Of a stretch of 64,000 bases of DNA, positions 18,601-26,161 are shown piece after piece; positions within the stretch are counted from its first letter, which is position 1; each line of letters starts with the position of its first letter. The notes beneath the pieces are model-generated. The model saw nothing but the letters and a program-made list of their open reading frames with translations, did no database searches and was not told the DNA's origin. The position numbers were made by a program, and so were the translations under genes. Source of the DNA: Lachnospiraceae bacterium (lineage in GTDB: Bacteria > Bacillota > Clostridia > Lachnospirales > Lachnospiraceae); NCBI GenBank assembly GCA_015057635.1, contig SVEB01000115.1, positions 1 through 64,000 on the forward strand, written 5' to 3'.

Positions 18601-18924
18601 CAGAAGGATGATACCCCGGTATTTTTAATTTCTTTAAAGGCCGGAGGCACAGGACTTAACTTAACGGCAGCGAATATTGTAATTCACTACGACCCATGGT
18701 GGAATGTGGCGGTGCAGAACCAGGCGACGGACCGCGCATACCGAATGGGACAGGAGGAGAACGTGACGGTTTATAAACTGATCACGAAGGATACCTTAGA
18801 GGAGAAAATCCTTTCTCTTCAGGCCAAGAAACAGGCTCTCTCCGACCAGATCATCTCTCAGGACGGCGTCTCTATATCCACCCTCTCCCAGGAGGACTTC
18901 TTAGATATCCTCGGAGGCATTTAG
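15607..18924 (+). CDS. SNF2-family DEAD/DEAH helicase with SWIM zinc finger
   Basis: A 1105-residue protein. Residues 76-92 hold a SWIM zinc motif (CECPAY then CKHC). A long middle region (about 150-600) matches the bacterial SNF2-associated domain. The ATPase core starts near 640: DDMGLGKTVQ (Walker A, about 668), LDEAQ (Walker B, about 767), LSGTPIENRLSELWS, LRRLKEDVLKELPDK, then the second RecA domain with LKAGGTGLNLTAAN and ATDRAYRMGQ. These proteins are ATP-driven DNA translocases (RapA/HepA-like), often linked to transcription recycling or stress; the substrate here is not known. The ATG at 15607 follows AAGGAGAGAAG. The gene stands alone and is followed by a GC-rich palindrome. Confidence 0.93.
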   Translation: MGKTIERMKEQCGSPWAYAKGYEIYQEGKIVSFRQRELEQGLLQISAMVKASEPNKQYDVELILDEETKDLVDYSCECPAYASYDGPCKHCIAIGLWYEEAENKEDHRIESTFTVRQQESKAVPSKTGGREPAKVQYYHTSEIARKLITEYTYKKSMEKGKSDTGGGIELEPVLSFQYNGMEVSFRVGDKRLYSIKDLLEFTDAVKHHTNIAYGKQLEFVHMPAMFAEKSHGLLSFIIDCVQEMVYENPYEYTYTALRRKIPSIHLNPQRLERLMGIMTGRKITLKGMYRSELTLFVERQDVILDMNVRKLAEGAFEFSIPEITAFMGTNHMYIMQGSHIYECSTEYTRHMGDFWQLLEKNGREYHFTITKEYMPAFLSNVIPMIKDYIQVEEVEEVCSDYIPPKGEIRYYIDSERGEVYVTSCARYGEKEYNILESVQTSSSYRDTELERDALAAVSFYFKEKDMVRQTMTLEDSDEAFYRLMTEGIRKLNQIGEVFLAEHLKRIQIRKNTKVSVGVALKSNLLELNIASGDIPNEELIPILQSYKKKKKFYRLKNGDFLKLEDNALSSLSELADGLNLSEKEMAAGTVKVPKYRAFYLDKVLRDEETLHLKRDTAFRNLLRNMKMLEDGDFEVPEELQDVLRNYQKTGYQWLRTLEMLGFGGILADDMGLGKTVQIIALLLSRYKEEKDSDPSIIICPASLVYNWQREIERFAPFLKTIVMTGSVAERQQKLKDSKKHVIITSYDLLKRDIEAYEKIKFHYIILDEAQAIKNQTTLAAKAVKRLDAVSRFALSGTPIENRLSELWSIFDFLMPDFLYSYAKFRKEYESAIVTNQDEKISRRLKRMIKPFILRRLKEDVLKELPDKLETDIISKMEGEQSELYKATKAALIKSLRSQSKEEFNHGRIKMLAELTKLRQICCDPSLVYDGYKGPSAKLETCMELVHHAMESGHKVLIFSQFTSMLSILAARLQKEKIDYHMLVGATAKEKRMQLVNAFQKDDTPVFLISLKAGGTGLNLTAANIVIHYDPWWNVAVQNQATDRAYRMGQEENVTVYKLITKDTLEEKILSLQAKKQALSDQIISQDGVSISTLSQEDFLDILGGI

Positions 18925-18933
18925 AGGTATTTA

Positions 18934-19066
18934 GGGGAGGTCTGGCAGGCCCAGGGATGTGGATAGCCGGGAGGCGGATGCATGGCTGTCGCATGGTGTG
19001 GCCCAGCCGCCTTCTATGCCCTGCCATCCCACTCCGGCTGTCCCCCTGTCTCTCCCTCTCTTTTCT
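18934..19066 (+). repeat. GC-rich imperfect palindrome after the SNF2 gene
   Basis: About 60-bp arms pair imperfectly: GGGATG, ATAG and AGGCGG on the 5' side match CCGCC, CTATG and CATCCC on the 3' side, and the outer GGGGAGG / CCCCCT also match. It starts about 10 bp after the stop codon, like the giant hairpins, but I cannot find their conserved AAGCTCGGAC module. It may be a degenerate or core-deleted relative. Confidence 0.5.
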
Positions 19067-19075
19067 TGACATATT

Positions 19076-19205
19076 CTAAATAAAAAAGAAGAAGGCAAGC
19101 AGGGGAATGCTTGCCTTCTTCGAGGGGGGATACAGGAGGATTGGTACCGTGCAAGGATTGGGTTTTGCCTGTATCCCCATATATAATAGGGTGGGAGTAG
19201 AAAGT
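19076..19205 (-). ncRNA. Candidate small RNA ending in a terminator, minus strand
   Basis: Reading the minus strand, a stem GGGGATACAGG / CCTGTATCCCC (perfect 11 bp, 19126-19178) with a 31-nt loop is followed at once by a terminator stem (GAAGAAGGCAAGC / GCTTGCCTTCTTC, 19088-19121) and a T-rich tail. A TATTATATA sequence lies just upstream of the first stem and may be a -10. It could be an independent RNA of about 110 nt or the processed 3' end of the MoxR operon transcript. No known family is recognised. Confidence 0.4.
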
Positions 19206-19411
19206 GTTTTGTCACTATCTGAAAGTTATTATAACGCTGAAATGTGTCCAAAGTATTTCGATTTCCTAAAATAATCATAAAATGCATAAAATCGCTATAA
19301 CTTATCCATAAGATATTCAAATATTTTTCAGAAAAAGAAATAGGATCTGGATAAGCACATAGGTACACAACTAGCAAAGCTGCGAACGCATCTAAATAAA
19401 AATTAGAGCTA
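19206..19411. other. Intergenic region downstream of the MoxR operon
   Basis: AT-rich with no gene and no clear hairpin. It lies between the stop codon of the operon's last gene and the small RNA candidate. Confidence 0.5.
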
Positions 19412-20647
19412 TCATCGCGAAAGCTTCCGTTTCAGATCGTGATATTCGGATTCAGACACAGTTTCTTTGGAATAGCGCGCTTTTTCATAAGTTTGGTGAA
19501 GGGAAGAAAGAGAAGGGTGTTCCCAAAGAGTGGTTGCCTGCTCTGCCTGTTCAGGGGTAAAGCTTGCAAGAAGTGTTTCGTTCGGTTTTCTGTTCTTTTC
19601 AATAGCCGATTTATAAAGGAGGCGTATCCGGTTTGCAGTCGTGTGACGCTCTTTATAGGACAGGTGTTTTTTCTTCTCTCTTTTTAAATCCATATGCTCT
19701 TCACTGATTAAATGCTCCTCTACTTTCGTATCAACTGTCTGTTTCGGTTTACCAAGCCGGGCATATAGCTTGCGCATTAGATACACAAGAAGAAAGAAGA
19801 GGGCAGCTAACAGCACTCCGCCGGCAATAAAATAGATAGCTTTCAGAATGACAGGAGGCTGATAGGTTTCACTGATCTGGGTGTCGGTAAGTTGCTCTTC
19901 TTCCTCTTCAGATGGCTCATAGATCTGCTCCTGTTCCGGTATATCTTCGTCGAAGAAATCAGTGATCGTTTCGATAAGGAATGTATAAGCGGGTTCTAGT
20001 AAGGAACTGATATCCGGGTAGACAAGCTTATAAAAGCCAAGAAGCATAATGATGGCAAAGGCAGTCAGAAAGCTTCGCATGGCAGTATGGCTGAGTGTAC
20101 GGTCTACATTGCAGGTATCCGCATTGAGGATGCCGGTGGTTGCCCGGTAAAAGGCGTCTCTTCGAGTCAGTATCCGGTGTATAAGGAATAGCAATATATA
20201 GAAAGAGCCTGCAAGATAACAGCAGATTATGACCGAGCGAAGAGAAAGTGCCCGTGCAATGATGGAGGTCAGCAGGATTATGATCAGCCCGTGTATATGA
20301 GGAATACTTAAAGGGTTGTCAACTCTGCGTACTTTGGCATAGAGCGAGAATGCAAACAGGATAAGAAGTATGAGAAAAACAGTAGTTCGGGAGATCGTCC
20401 CTCTTACGGCTACACAGCATAAGAGAACGGTGACGGCCTCTACTATTAGAAATGGAGCAGCGGCCTCTATTTTTTCTTCTGCCCATGTAAACACGATGGA
20501 TGCCGGAAACATAAGAAGGGAGGTGCCAAGGATATAGGGGGAAGTACCGCCTTTTAGCAGATAGATAAAAACAGTCATGCACCAGAGAAAAAGAAATTCG
20601 TGAAGCAATTTTATGGCAGGCAGCAGGAGTCGTTTATTTTGATTCAT
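19412..20647 (-). CDS. Multi-pass membrane protein of a MoxR/DUF58 operon
   Basis: About 411 residues. Six or seven hydrophobic segments fill the first 215 residues, then an acidic loop (SEEEEEQLTDTQ), another membrane segment near 270-295 and a basic, helical cytosolic tail that resembles the DUF4129 C-terminal part (NRIRLLYKSAIEKN, then EQAEQATTLWEH). In the standard operon this position is held by a transglutaminase-like membrane protein; no Cys-His-Asp triad is visible here, so the transglutaminase domain is absent. ATG at 20647 has GGAGG 9 bp upstream; an ATG two codons earlier is too close. The start overlaps the end of the DUF58 gene. Function is unknown. Confidence 0.65.
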   Translation of the reverse strand: MNQNKRLLLPAIKLLHEFLFLWCMTVFIYLLKGGTSPYILGTSLLMFPASIVFTWAEEKIEAAAPFLIVEAVTVLLCCVAVRGTISRTTVFLILLILFAFSLYAKVRRVDNPLSIPHIHGLIIILLTSIIARALSLRSVIICCYLAGSFYILLFLIHRILTRRDAFYRATTGILNADTCNVDRTLSHTAMRSFLTAFAIIMLLGFYKLVYPDISSLLEPAYTFLIETITDFFDEDIPEQEQIYEPSEEEEEQLTDTQISETYQPPVILKAIYFIAGGVLLAALFFLLVYLMRKLYARLGKPKQTVDTKVEEHLISEEHMDLKREKKKHLSYKERHTTANRIRLLYKSAIEKNRKPNETLLASFTPEQAEQATTLWEHPSLSSLHQTYEKARYSKETVSESEYHDLKRKLSR

Positions 20648-21770
20648 CGACATTCACCTCCAAAGTATAGGTAGCGGCAGTTTCGCTTTTAAAGGAAGGG
20701 GGAGTTTCTTTCGCAGGATAAGGAAGAAGCACCATGCTTCCCGGATGCAGTGCAAATAATTCTTCTAAAGAATCCGGAAGAGGCATACCTGATGGGGAGA
20801 TATAGACGTATACCGGATTTCGTGCCTCCATTTCGACTGCCTTTGTAAGAATGTCTTCCATTGAGCTAAGACTGCGAAGAAGCAGAAGACTGCTTAAGGA
20901 TTCGTTAATTAAGATATCCTGACTTTTCCCGGAACCAGCTTCCACGAGTACAGGAGTTAGAGTAAGGCAGGAGACGGCATTTGTGGCAAATCCGGTTGGA
21001 ATCCCCTGATCTAAGAAAAGACTGGCAAGACTTTTGGTAATGCGGATTGTCTCTTCTAACAGAAGAGTCTTTGCTTCGGAATCTTCCATTGTCTGTGAAA
21101 GGTCAAGTAACAGTATGATTTCGGCATTAGACGTATGCTCGTAAAGATTTACCTGCAGGCCGGTGCCTTTTGCACTGGCTTTCCAGTTAATAAGCCGCAT
21201 TGGATCGGTCGTCTGGTAGTCTCTGATACCACGCAAGAGAAATGGATCCTCCATGGAATAACGGATGGTCAGATACTGCTCCATCATTTGATGGAAGATG
21301 GGTAAAAGTTTGTCAAGATCGGTATGGGCGGGGTACACAAACAGCGATGTCTCCTGCGGCAGTTCTTTTTTATAGCGTCCATCCCAAAAGGGATTGGATG
21401 ACTCAATGGACACGTCGTAGATTCGATAGCAGCCACGTTTTGGACAATTGATGCGAAGACGTCTGACAATTTGATGATAAGGCTTTAAGGAAAAGATCTC
21501 ATTGTTGACGGTATCCTCGGATTGAAAGGCGCCGTTATAATCCACTAACCTGGAATTTCGGCTCATTAAAAACATCACATGGAGCATCGGAAGAGGAAGC
21601 TTCTTTTCATTCGTGATGGTTTCGGTGAGAACGGCAGATTCTCCTTCTGTGACAGCCTCATGCTGAAAAGAAAAGTAAACACCAAGATGGTCCGACCAGT
21701 GAAAGTTATAAGACCGTAGCCGGACCACATACAGAAGGAGAACCGCAGATAATGCAATAAGCAGTTCCAT
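20634..21770 (-). CDS. DUF58 domain-containing protein
   Basis: A 378-residue protein with one N-terminal membrane segment, then a beta-rich region with CPKRGCYRIYDVSIESSNPFW. The DUF58 core reads LLRGIRDYQTTDPMRLINWKASAKG, followed by a VWA-like fold with LLDLSQTMEDSE as the metal-site motif (D-L-S-x-T). The ATG shares its A with the MoxR stop codon (TAATG) and has GGAGG 5 bp upstream. DUF58 proteins act with MoxR AAA ATPases in envelope or complex assembly; the client is unknown. Confidence 0.9.
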   Translation of the reverse strand: MELLIALSAVLLLYVVRLRSYNFHWSDHLGVYFSFQHEAVTEGESAVLTETITNEKKLPLPMLHVMFLMSRNSRLVDYNGAFQSEDTVNNEIFSLKPYHQIVRRLRINCPKRGCYRIYDVSIESSNPFWDGRYKKELPQETSLFVYPAHTDLDKLLPIFHQMMEQYLTIRYSMEDPFLLRGIRDYQTTDPMRLINWKASAKGTGLQVNLYEHTSNAEIILLLDLSQTMEDSEAKTLLLEETIRITKSLASLFLDQGIPTGFATNAVSCLTLTPVLVEAGSGKSQDILINESLSSLLLLRSLSSMEDILTKAVEMEARNPVYVYISPSGMPLPDSLEELFALHPGSMVLLPYPAKETPPSFKSETAATYTLEVNVDESK

Positions 21771-22729
21771 TAGTTCCTCCAATCTTCAGAAGGCACAGGC
21801 AGAGTATCGAGAATTGTCTGTAAGATAGAGGAGGCCTGTTTGTTCTGATTTCGTCCGTGACCGATAATCAGACGATGTCCAAGGACCGGAATGACAAGCG
21901 TCTTAATATCTTCTGGAACCACATAGGTTCGTCCCATCACAAAGGCATAGGAACGGCATGCACGTAAAAGAGCGAGGGTGGCACGTGGACTGGCACCTAA
22001 TAAGATACCCTCGTGGTCTCTGGTAGCAGATACGATTTCCTGTATGTACGCAATCAGATCTTCATGGACCGTTACGTTCTTTGCGGCGGCGATTAACGAA
22101 ACGATTGTATCGGTAGTGCAGACGGAGGAAAGCTTAGGGAGCGGGTCATCTAAAAAGAATCGATGCATCATGGCGATTTCCTCCTCTTTTGACGGAGTTC
22201 CCATAGAAAGCTTCATTAGAAAACGATCCAGCTGTGCCTCCGGAAGAGGGAAAGTGCCGGCATTTTCAATAGGATTCTGAGTGCCGATCACAAAGAAAGG
22301 ACGGTTAAGAGGATAGGTTACACCGTCAATTGTCACTTGTTTCTCTTCCATACACTCTAAAAGGCTTGACTGCGTTCTTGGTGTGGCACGGTTAATTTCA
22401 TCCGCTAACAGAATATGAGTAAATACGGGGCCTTTTCGAAGAAGAAAGGTTCCTTCCTTTGGATTGTAATAATTTAGTCCTGTAACATCGGAAGGCAGCA
22501 GATCGGGGGTAAACTGAATACGGTGAAACTCCCCGCCGGCAGACTTTGCGATCGATTTGGCAAGCACTGTCTTCCCCGTTCCAGGAACATCCTCTAACAG
22601 TACATGTCCTTCCGAAAGCATGGCGGTTAGAAGAAGATCGATTACCGTATCTTTCCCGATTATGACCTTTTTCACATTATTCCTTAACTTCTGAATTATT
22701 TCTAACATCTGCTCCTTTTCCATATCCAT
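21770..22729 (-). CDS. MoxR family AAA+ ATPase
   Basis: A 319-residue protein with all MoxR motifs: Walker A GTGKTVLAKS (near 45-54), FTPDLLPSDVTG, GPVFTHILLADEINR (Walker B), TPRTQSSLLECMEE and GTQNP sensor 1, and a C-terminal lid with GASPRATLALLRA. MoxR ATPases serve as chaperones that insert cofactors or remodel VWA-containing partners. It is the first gene of a translationally coupled three-gene operon with DUF58 and a membrane protein. Confidence 0.95.
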   Translation of the reverse strand: MDMEKEQMLEIIQKLRNNVKKVIIGKDTVIDLLLTAMLSEGHVLLEDVPGTGKTVLAKSIAKSAGGEFHRIQFTPDLLPSDVTGLNYYNPKEGTFLLRKGPVFTHILLADEINRATPRTQSSLLECMEEKQVTIDGVTYPLNRPFFVIGTQNPIENAGTFPLPEAQLDRFLMKLSMGTPSKEEEIAMMHRFFLDDPLPKLSSVCTTDTIVSLIAAAKNVTVHEDLIAYIQEIVSATRDHEGILLGASPRATLALLRACRSYAFVMGRTYVVPEDIKTLVIPVLGHRLIIGHGRNQNKQASSILQTILDTLPVPSEDWRN

Positions 22730-22970
22730 TCCATTCCTTTCTTTTCAACAACCTTACCGAAACTCTCCAGACTATTTGCAAACTATATTCAGACCAAAAG
22801 CAAGATAATGTTAGTTTTTCATCCTTCCGGCTGTCTGAGTTTTATGGCATCGTGAGCGTTTCCATAATTCAATCTACTTACCTATTTATCCCATTATATC
22901 ACATAAAATGTTAAGTACAAGCTGGCTTCTATTAGGTATCAAGGTCACGAATAGGAATAGGTTGCTTCCA
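22730..22970. other. Intergenic region upstream of the MoxR operon
   Basis: No gene is visible. It must hold the minus-strand promoter for the MoxR operon, but no hexamer pair with proper spacing stands out. Confidence 0.4.
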
Positions 22971-23027
22971 TCAATCAAAAAAAGACAGGAAACTCGGTTG
23001 CTAAAGTTTCCTATCTTTTTTGATTGA
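22971..23027. terminator. Bidirectional terminator after the acetyltransferase gene
   Basis: TCAATCAAAAAAAGA continues into AGGAAACT and pairs with AGTTTCCT then TCTTTTTTGATTGA around a short loop. It ends the minus-strand acetyltransferase transcript. Confidence 0.85.
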
Positions 23028-23074
23028 TAAAATATCTCTGGAAATGAGAATTTGTAAGTAAATATCCGGCTTGC

Positions 23075-23560
23075 TTATACCAGTGATTTTAGCATAGTAA
23101 CAGCCGATGATTGTTTTTGTCCCCAGCTTAGTTTGATTTCTTTTTCCGGAGTAAAACCATGCTTTGACCAATACGAGACTTTATGATCGTCATAGTCATT
23201 TACAACATCAATTCGAATTGTGTGGCTTCCCAATGCAAGCATACTAGCTTCAAATTGCTTGTAAATAATATTGCCGATTCCGTTATTTTGATATTCCGAG
23301 GAAATCATAACAAGCGAGAGATAAACGGTTTCATCCGGCTTATAGTCGATCACTCCGATCACGTTCTTGGTTTCTTTTTCAACGATTACGCCTGAAACAA
23401 AGCCCGCTTCCGCCATTTCGTTCCTTTCATGATCCACAAAGCTTTCATCTACAGACGGTACTCCTAAATGGTTCAACAGAAAGGGGATATTTGAGTTATA
23501 GATATTAGTGATGCTATGCACATCATCTTTTGTTGCTTCTCTAATTAAATATGTATTCAT
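23075..23560 (-). CDS. GNAT family N-acetyltransferase
   Basis: A 161-residue protein beginning MNTYLIREATKDDVHSITNIYNSN, the usual GNAT opening. The acetyl-CoA binding motif is in YLSLVMISSEYQNNGIGNIIYKQFE (Q/R-x-x-G-x-G form, NNGIGN, near 112-117). The C-terminal YWSKHGFTPEKE is a typical strand 6-7 region. The substrate is not predictable; N-terminal similarity to phosphinothricin-type acetyltransferases is weak. It is a single-gene transcript. Confidence 0.88.
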   Translation of the reverse strand: MNTYLIREATKDDVHSITNIYNSNIPFLLNHLGVPSVDESFVDHERNEMAEAGFVSGVIVEKETKNVIGVIDYKPDETVYLSLVMISSEYQNNGIGNIIYKQFEASMLALGSHTIRIDVVNDYDDHKVSYWSKHGFTPEKEIKLSWGQKQSSAVTMLKSLV

Positions 23561-23641
23561 TCGTGTTCATCCTTATAAAAATAATATTTGCTTTAAGTTT
23601 TAAATTTAAGGGTTGGTATAAACTTTCCTGTAAATAAGAGC

Positions 23642-23929
23642 CTATAGAATTCTCATATTATTTAGTTTTTTCGCTTTTTGACCGGTACGTTTCAGAAACT
23701 GCTGAATCGATAGGTTCTCATAATCCCAGCTCATAGGTTCCAGCGGAGTTTTCTCCTTGTATCCTGAACCTGTTATTTTTTTAATAACAGGTTCCCATTC
23801 TATATTCCGTCGAGTGGGAACTGGTGTTGATCTCTCTTTCCTCTATTATCTTGTAAATGCAGTGCCATTAAGCGATCTCCATATCGTTCAAGCAAATCAA
23901 TATCCGGTCCCATTCCGGTGAATGGCTCA
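23642..23929 (-). pseudogene. Truncated, frameshifted sugar-phosphate isomerase/epimerase (TIM barrel) remnant
   Basis: Between two intact genes the minus strand encodes the C-terminal third of a xylose-isomerase-like TIM barrel: NEPFTGMGPDIDLLERYGDR then LMALHLQDNRGKRDQHQFPLDGI, followed by a stop. Adding a 2-bp shift at ATATAGAATGG restores EWEPVIKKITGSGYKEKTPLEP and then MSWDYENLSIQQFLKRTG up to a TAG at 23644-23642. Family members have HLHDN and WDYEN-type segments in this order. The 5' two thirds are missing and the remnant starts directly at the end of the DUF6320 gene, so a deletion joined the two. It has no start codon or ribosome binding site. Confidence 0.75.
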
Positions 23930-24598
23930 TTATAAATAGAATCGCCTTTTGAGCTCTTCTTTGGCGGCACGAGGAGTGAAGAAAAAAAGCCCTAGGAGTA
24001 TGATGGCGCTAAAGATCGAGCAGGAGATGGACGGCCAGGTATCCTGTAGTTTTCCAAAGATTAAAAGGAAAAATGGAATCAGACCTAACAGTGCCGAGGA
24101 CAGAACATAAATTCCATAATCATATACACGGTGAGAATCTCCAAGCAGAAAGCAGGTCATAAAACAGGTAAGAAAGAGAATGCAGAATGGAAATACATAA
24201 TCAATCGCCCAGGCGGGACTTTTCACAATAAACCCAATACTCACCACTTCGGCAACAAGCAGCAGAAAAATGCTCATAAACCGACTGATTCCGGTATGGT
24301 TTCCCTTTAAAATCTGATAACTGAATACAAAAAACAGACAGGCACCCAGCACAAGAAGAGACCAGTGAATGCGCGGCTTTGCAATAAAAAAGTCAATGCT
24401 CAGGCAGAACAGGTTGGCGAGTAAAAACAGAAATCCAGTTGTACGGGAGAATAGGTGGGAACCGGAACGTCTTGTTTCAAGCTCTGGATAGTGTTCCTCG
24501 CATGCACCGTTATTTGTTATAGAAAGCGGATTGTTGCAGAACATACAGTTCTTTAGCGGAGTACGGTATGTGATATGACAGGTTTTACAGTATCTCAT
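23930..24598 (-). CDS. DUF6320-type zinc-ribbon membrane protein
   Basis: A 222-residue protein. The N-terminus is a zinc ribbon (YCKTCHITY then NCMFCNNPL, two CxxC pairs). Seven or so hydrophobic segments follow from residue 52 to the end. This arrangement matches the DUF6320 family that accompanies acyltransferases of the upstream type. It overlaps the acyltransferase gene by 14 bp, so the two are an operon. The membrane role is unknown. Its 3' end abuts a pseudogene remnant. Confidence 0.7.
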   Translation of the reverse strand: MRYCKTCHITYRTPLKNCMFCNNPLSITNNGACEEHYPELETRRSGSHLFSRTTGFLFLLANLFCLSIDFFIAKPRIHWSLLVLGACLFFVFSYQILKGNHTGISRFMSIFLLLVAEVVSIGFIVKSPAWAIDYVFPFCILFLTCFMTCFLLGDSHRVYDYGIYVLSSALLGLIPFFLLIFGKLQDTWPSISCSIFSAIILLGLFFFTPRAAKEELKRRFYL

Positions 24599-25853
24599 CT
24601 AATCCCTCCTTATAGTTCGTATCGATGGTGACCGATAGTCCTTCCGATACAAGCGTGCGGATAAAGCACTGAATGATATTCAGATTTTTGAATTCGGTAT
24701 TCATCATAATGTTTGTGCATCCATTTAAAGAAACAATTCCAAGACAGTTTCCTCCGATTAAAAATTCGGCGTCCTGAATCCAAGGCTTCATGGAATCCGG
24801 TAGCGTGATCGGGCCTAAATTGGAAATGGCGCAGGTACTGATATTTTCCGCAAAGTAATAATATCCTAGTCGGAATGCAAGATTTTTCACTGAAAGAGGA
24901 AGAATACGAATGAATGGATTCTTCTCAATACCTACATTGGAGTTGATCCGTTCGTGAAGGTCTTCCTTCTTTAATTGTGTCTGGAACTGTTCTTTGGTCA
25001 CTTGCAGCATACGCTCAAAGGTAAAGGATTCCCGCCCATGATAGGTTGCCTTGATATAAAGGGAGAAGTTCCGGATTGTATTGGATGGGAAGAAACGCCG
25101 TAAGTTTACCGGAACAAAAATCTTAATTGGTTTTTTCGTTAAGCGGGATGCGGCATCCTCCGTATAAATGCTGTAGGCCAGCAGTGCGGTCACATATTCT
25201 CCGATGGTTACCCCGTGTTTTCTTGCAAGGGCTAATAATTCGTCTGTTTTTAAGCCCACACGGACGCATAGGGTGAAATGATCTTTGAATTTTTCGCCGC
25301 TTAAATGATAGGCTGGCTCCTCTTTTATATTCTTCTTCTTGGAATTGTCGTAAGAGTGCGTGAACATATCAAGAGATTCCGAATTCTGAGACGGAACGCA
25401 TCCGAGTATTTTCCTTTCGTGTTCCAGGGAATAGCCTAACAGGGTCAGATAGCGGTAGGTAATGGATTTTAAGAATTCCATGGCACCGGTCCCATCGCTA
25501 AGGGAATGGAATGTCTCAAGCGTGATTTTATTTTCATAATAGAACACCTGAAAGAGATAGCCGTTGTTCTTTGCCCATGGGATGAACTTGCTGACAATCG
25601 GATCTTCTTTTTTTACGACTGCTTTCTTCTTATTGACAGACAAGTAGTACCAGAACAGGCCGCTTTTTAGTTCGACGGCAAATGGCTCAAAGCGGGGCAG
25701 CATATCGTTGACTGCCTGCTCTAATAAGACAGGATCGATGGTTTCTGTTAAGTAAAAGGAAAGGCGAAATACGCTGCTTCTGCTGTCTTTTGATACCGCC
25801 GGAAAGATCTTGCCAGCATTGTCGACAGGATACCAGTAAATGCTTCGTTTCAC
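24585..25853 (-). CDS. Condensation/alcohol-acetyltransferase-like protein
   Basis: A 422-residue cytosolic protein of the BAHD/condensation-domain superfamily. The catalytic HxxxDG motif is HSLSDGTG (near 117-124). Other matches are the opening YPVDNAGKIFPAV, typical of bacterial putative alcohol acetyltransferases, the KIFVPVNLRRFFPSNTIRNFS segment (like the NRP condensation 'N-R-F' region) and SNLGPITLP. Such enzymes acylate alcohol or lipid acceptors with acyl-CoA. The gene is divergent from a TetR regulator and followed by a DUF6320 gene. Substrates are not predictable. Confidence 0.75.
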   Translation of the reverse strand: MKRSIYWYPVDNAGKIFPAVSKDSRSSVFRLSFYLTETIDPVLLEQAVNDMLPRFEPFAVELKSGLFWYYLSVNKKKAVVKKEDPIVSKFIPWAKNNGYLFQVFYYENKITLETFHSLSDGTGAMEFLKSITYRYLTLLGYSLEHERKILGCVPSQNSESLDMFTHSYDNSKKKNIKEEPAYHLSGEKFKDHFTLCVRVGLKTDELLALARKHGVTIGEYVTALLAYSIYTEDAASRLTKKPIKIFVPVNLRRFFPSNTIRNFSLYIKATYHGRESFTFERMLQVTKEQFQTQLKKEDLHERINSNVGIEKNPFIRILPLSVKNLAFRLGYYYFAENISTCAISNLGPITLPDSMKPWIQDAEFLIGGNCLGIVSLNGCTNIMMNTEFKNLNIIQCFIRTLVSEGLSVTIDTNYKEGLDEIL

Positions 25854-25993
25854 AATATATGCTCCTTTCAGTATCGATATCAGTAAAAATATGGCTTTTT
25901 GTATTATATCACCTAGTAACTAAAACTACAACGCGGATTGAGAGAAAATGGTATCTGATTTTATTTCAGGGACATTGTAACACTATTTTTTAC

Positions 25994-26022
25994 TTGATTC
26001 GATAGACCATATTGTCTATAAT
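25994..26022 (+). promoter_or_regulatory. TetR-type operator inside a sigma-A promoter
   Basis: TTGATT (25994-25999) and TATAAT (26017-26022) are 17 bp apart and point toward the TetR gene. The spacer contains a perfect inverted repeat, ATAGAC-N6-GTCTAT, at 26002-26019 that also covers part of the -10. A repressor bound here would block the promoter, consistent with autoregulation. Confidence 0.65.
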
Positions 26023-26161
26023 AAGTCTAAATACTGGAACTAAAAACGGAAATAGTATATGAAAAGGTAGGGACAGCAAAAGATTACCCTGTGAGAATGT
26101 AGAATATACTGATAGAACTGTAAATAAGATACATAACAGAAGAAAGTAAAGGTGACGTAAG

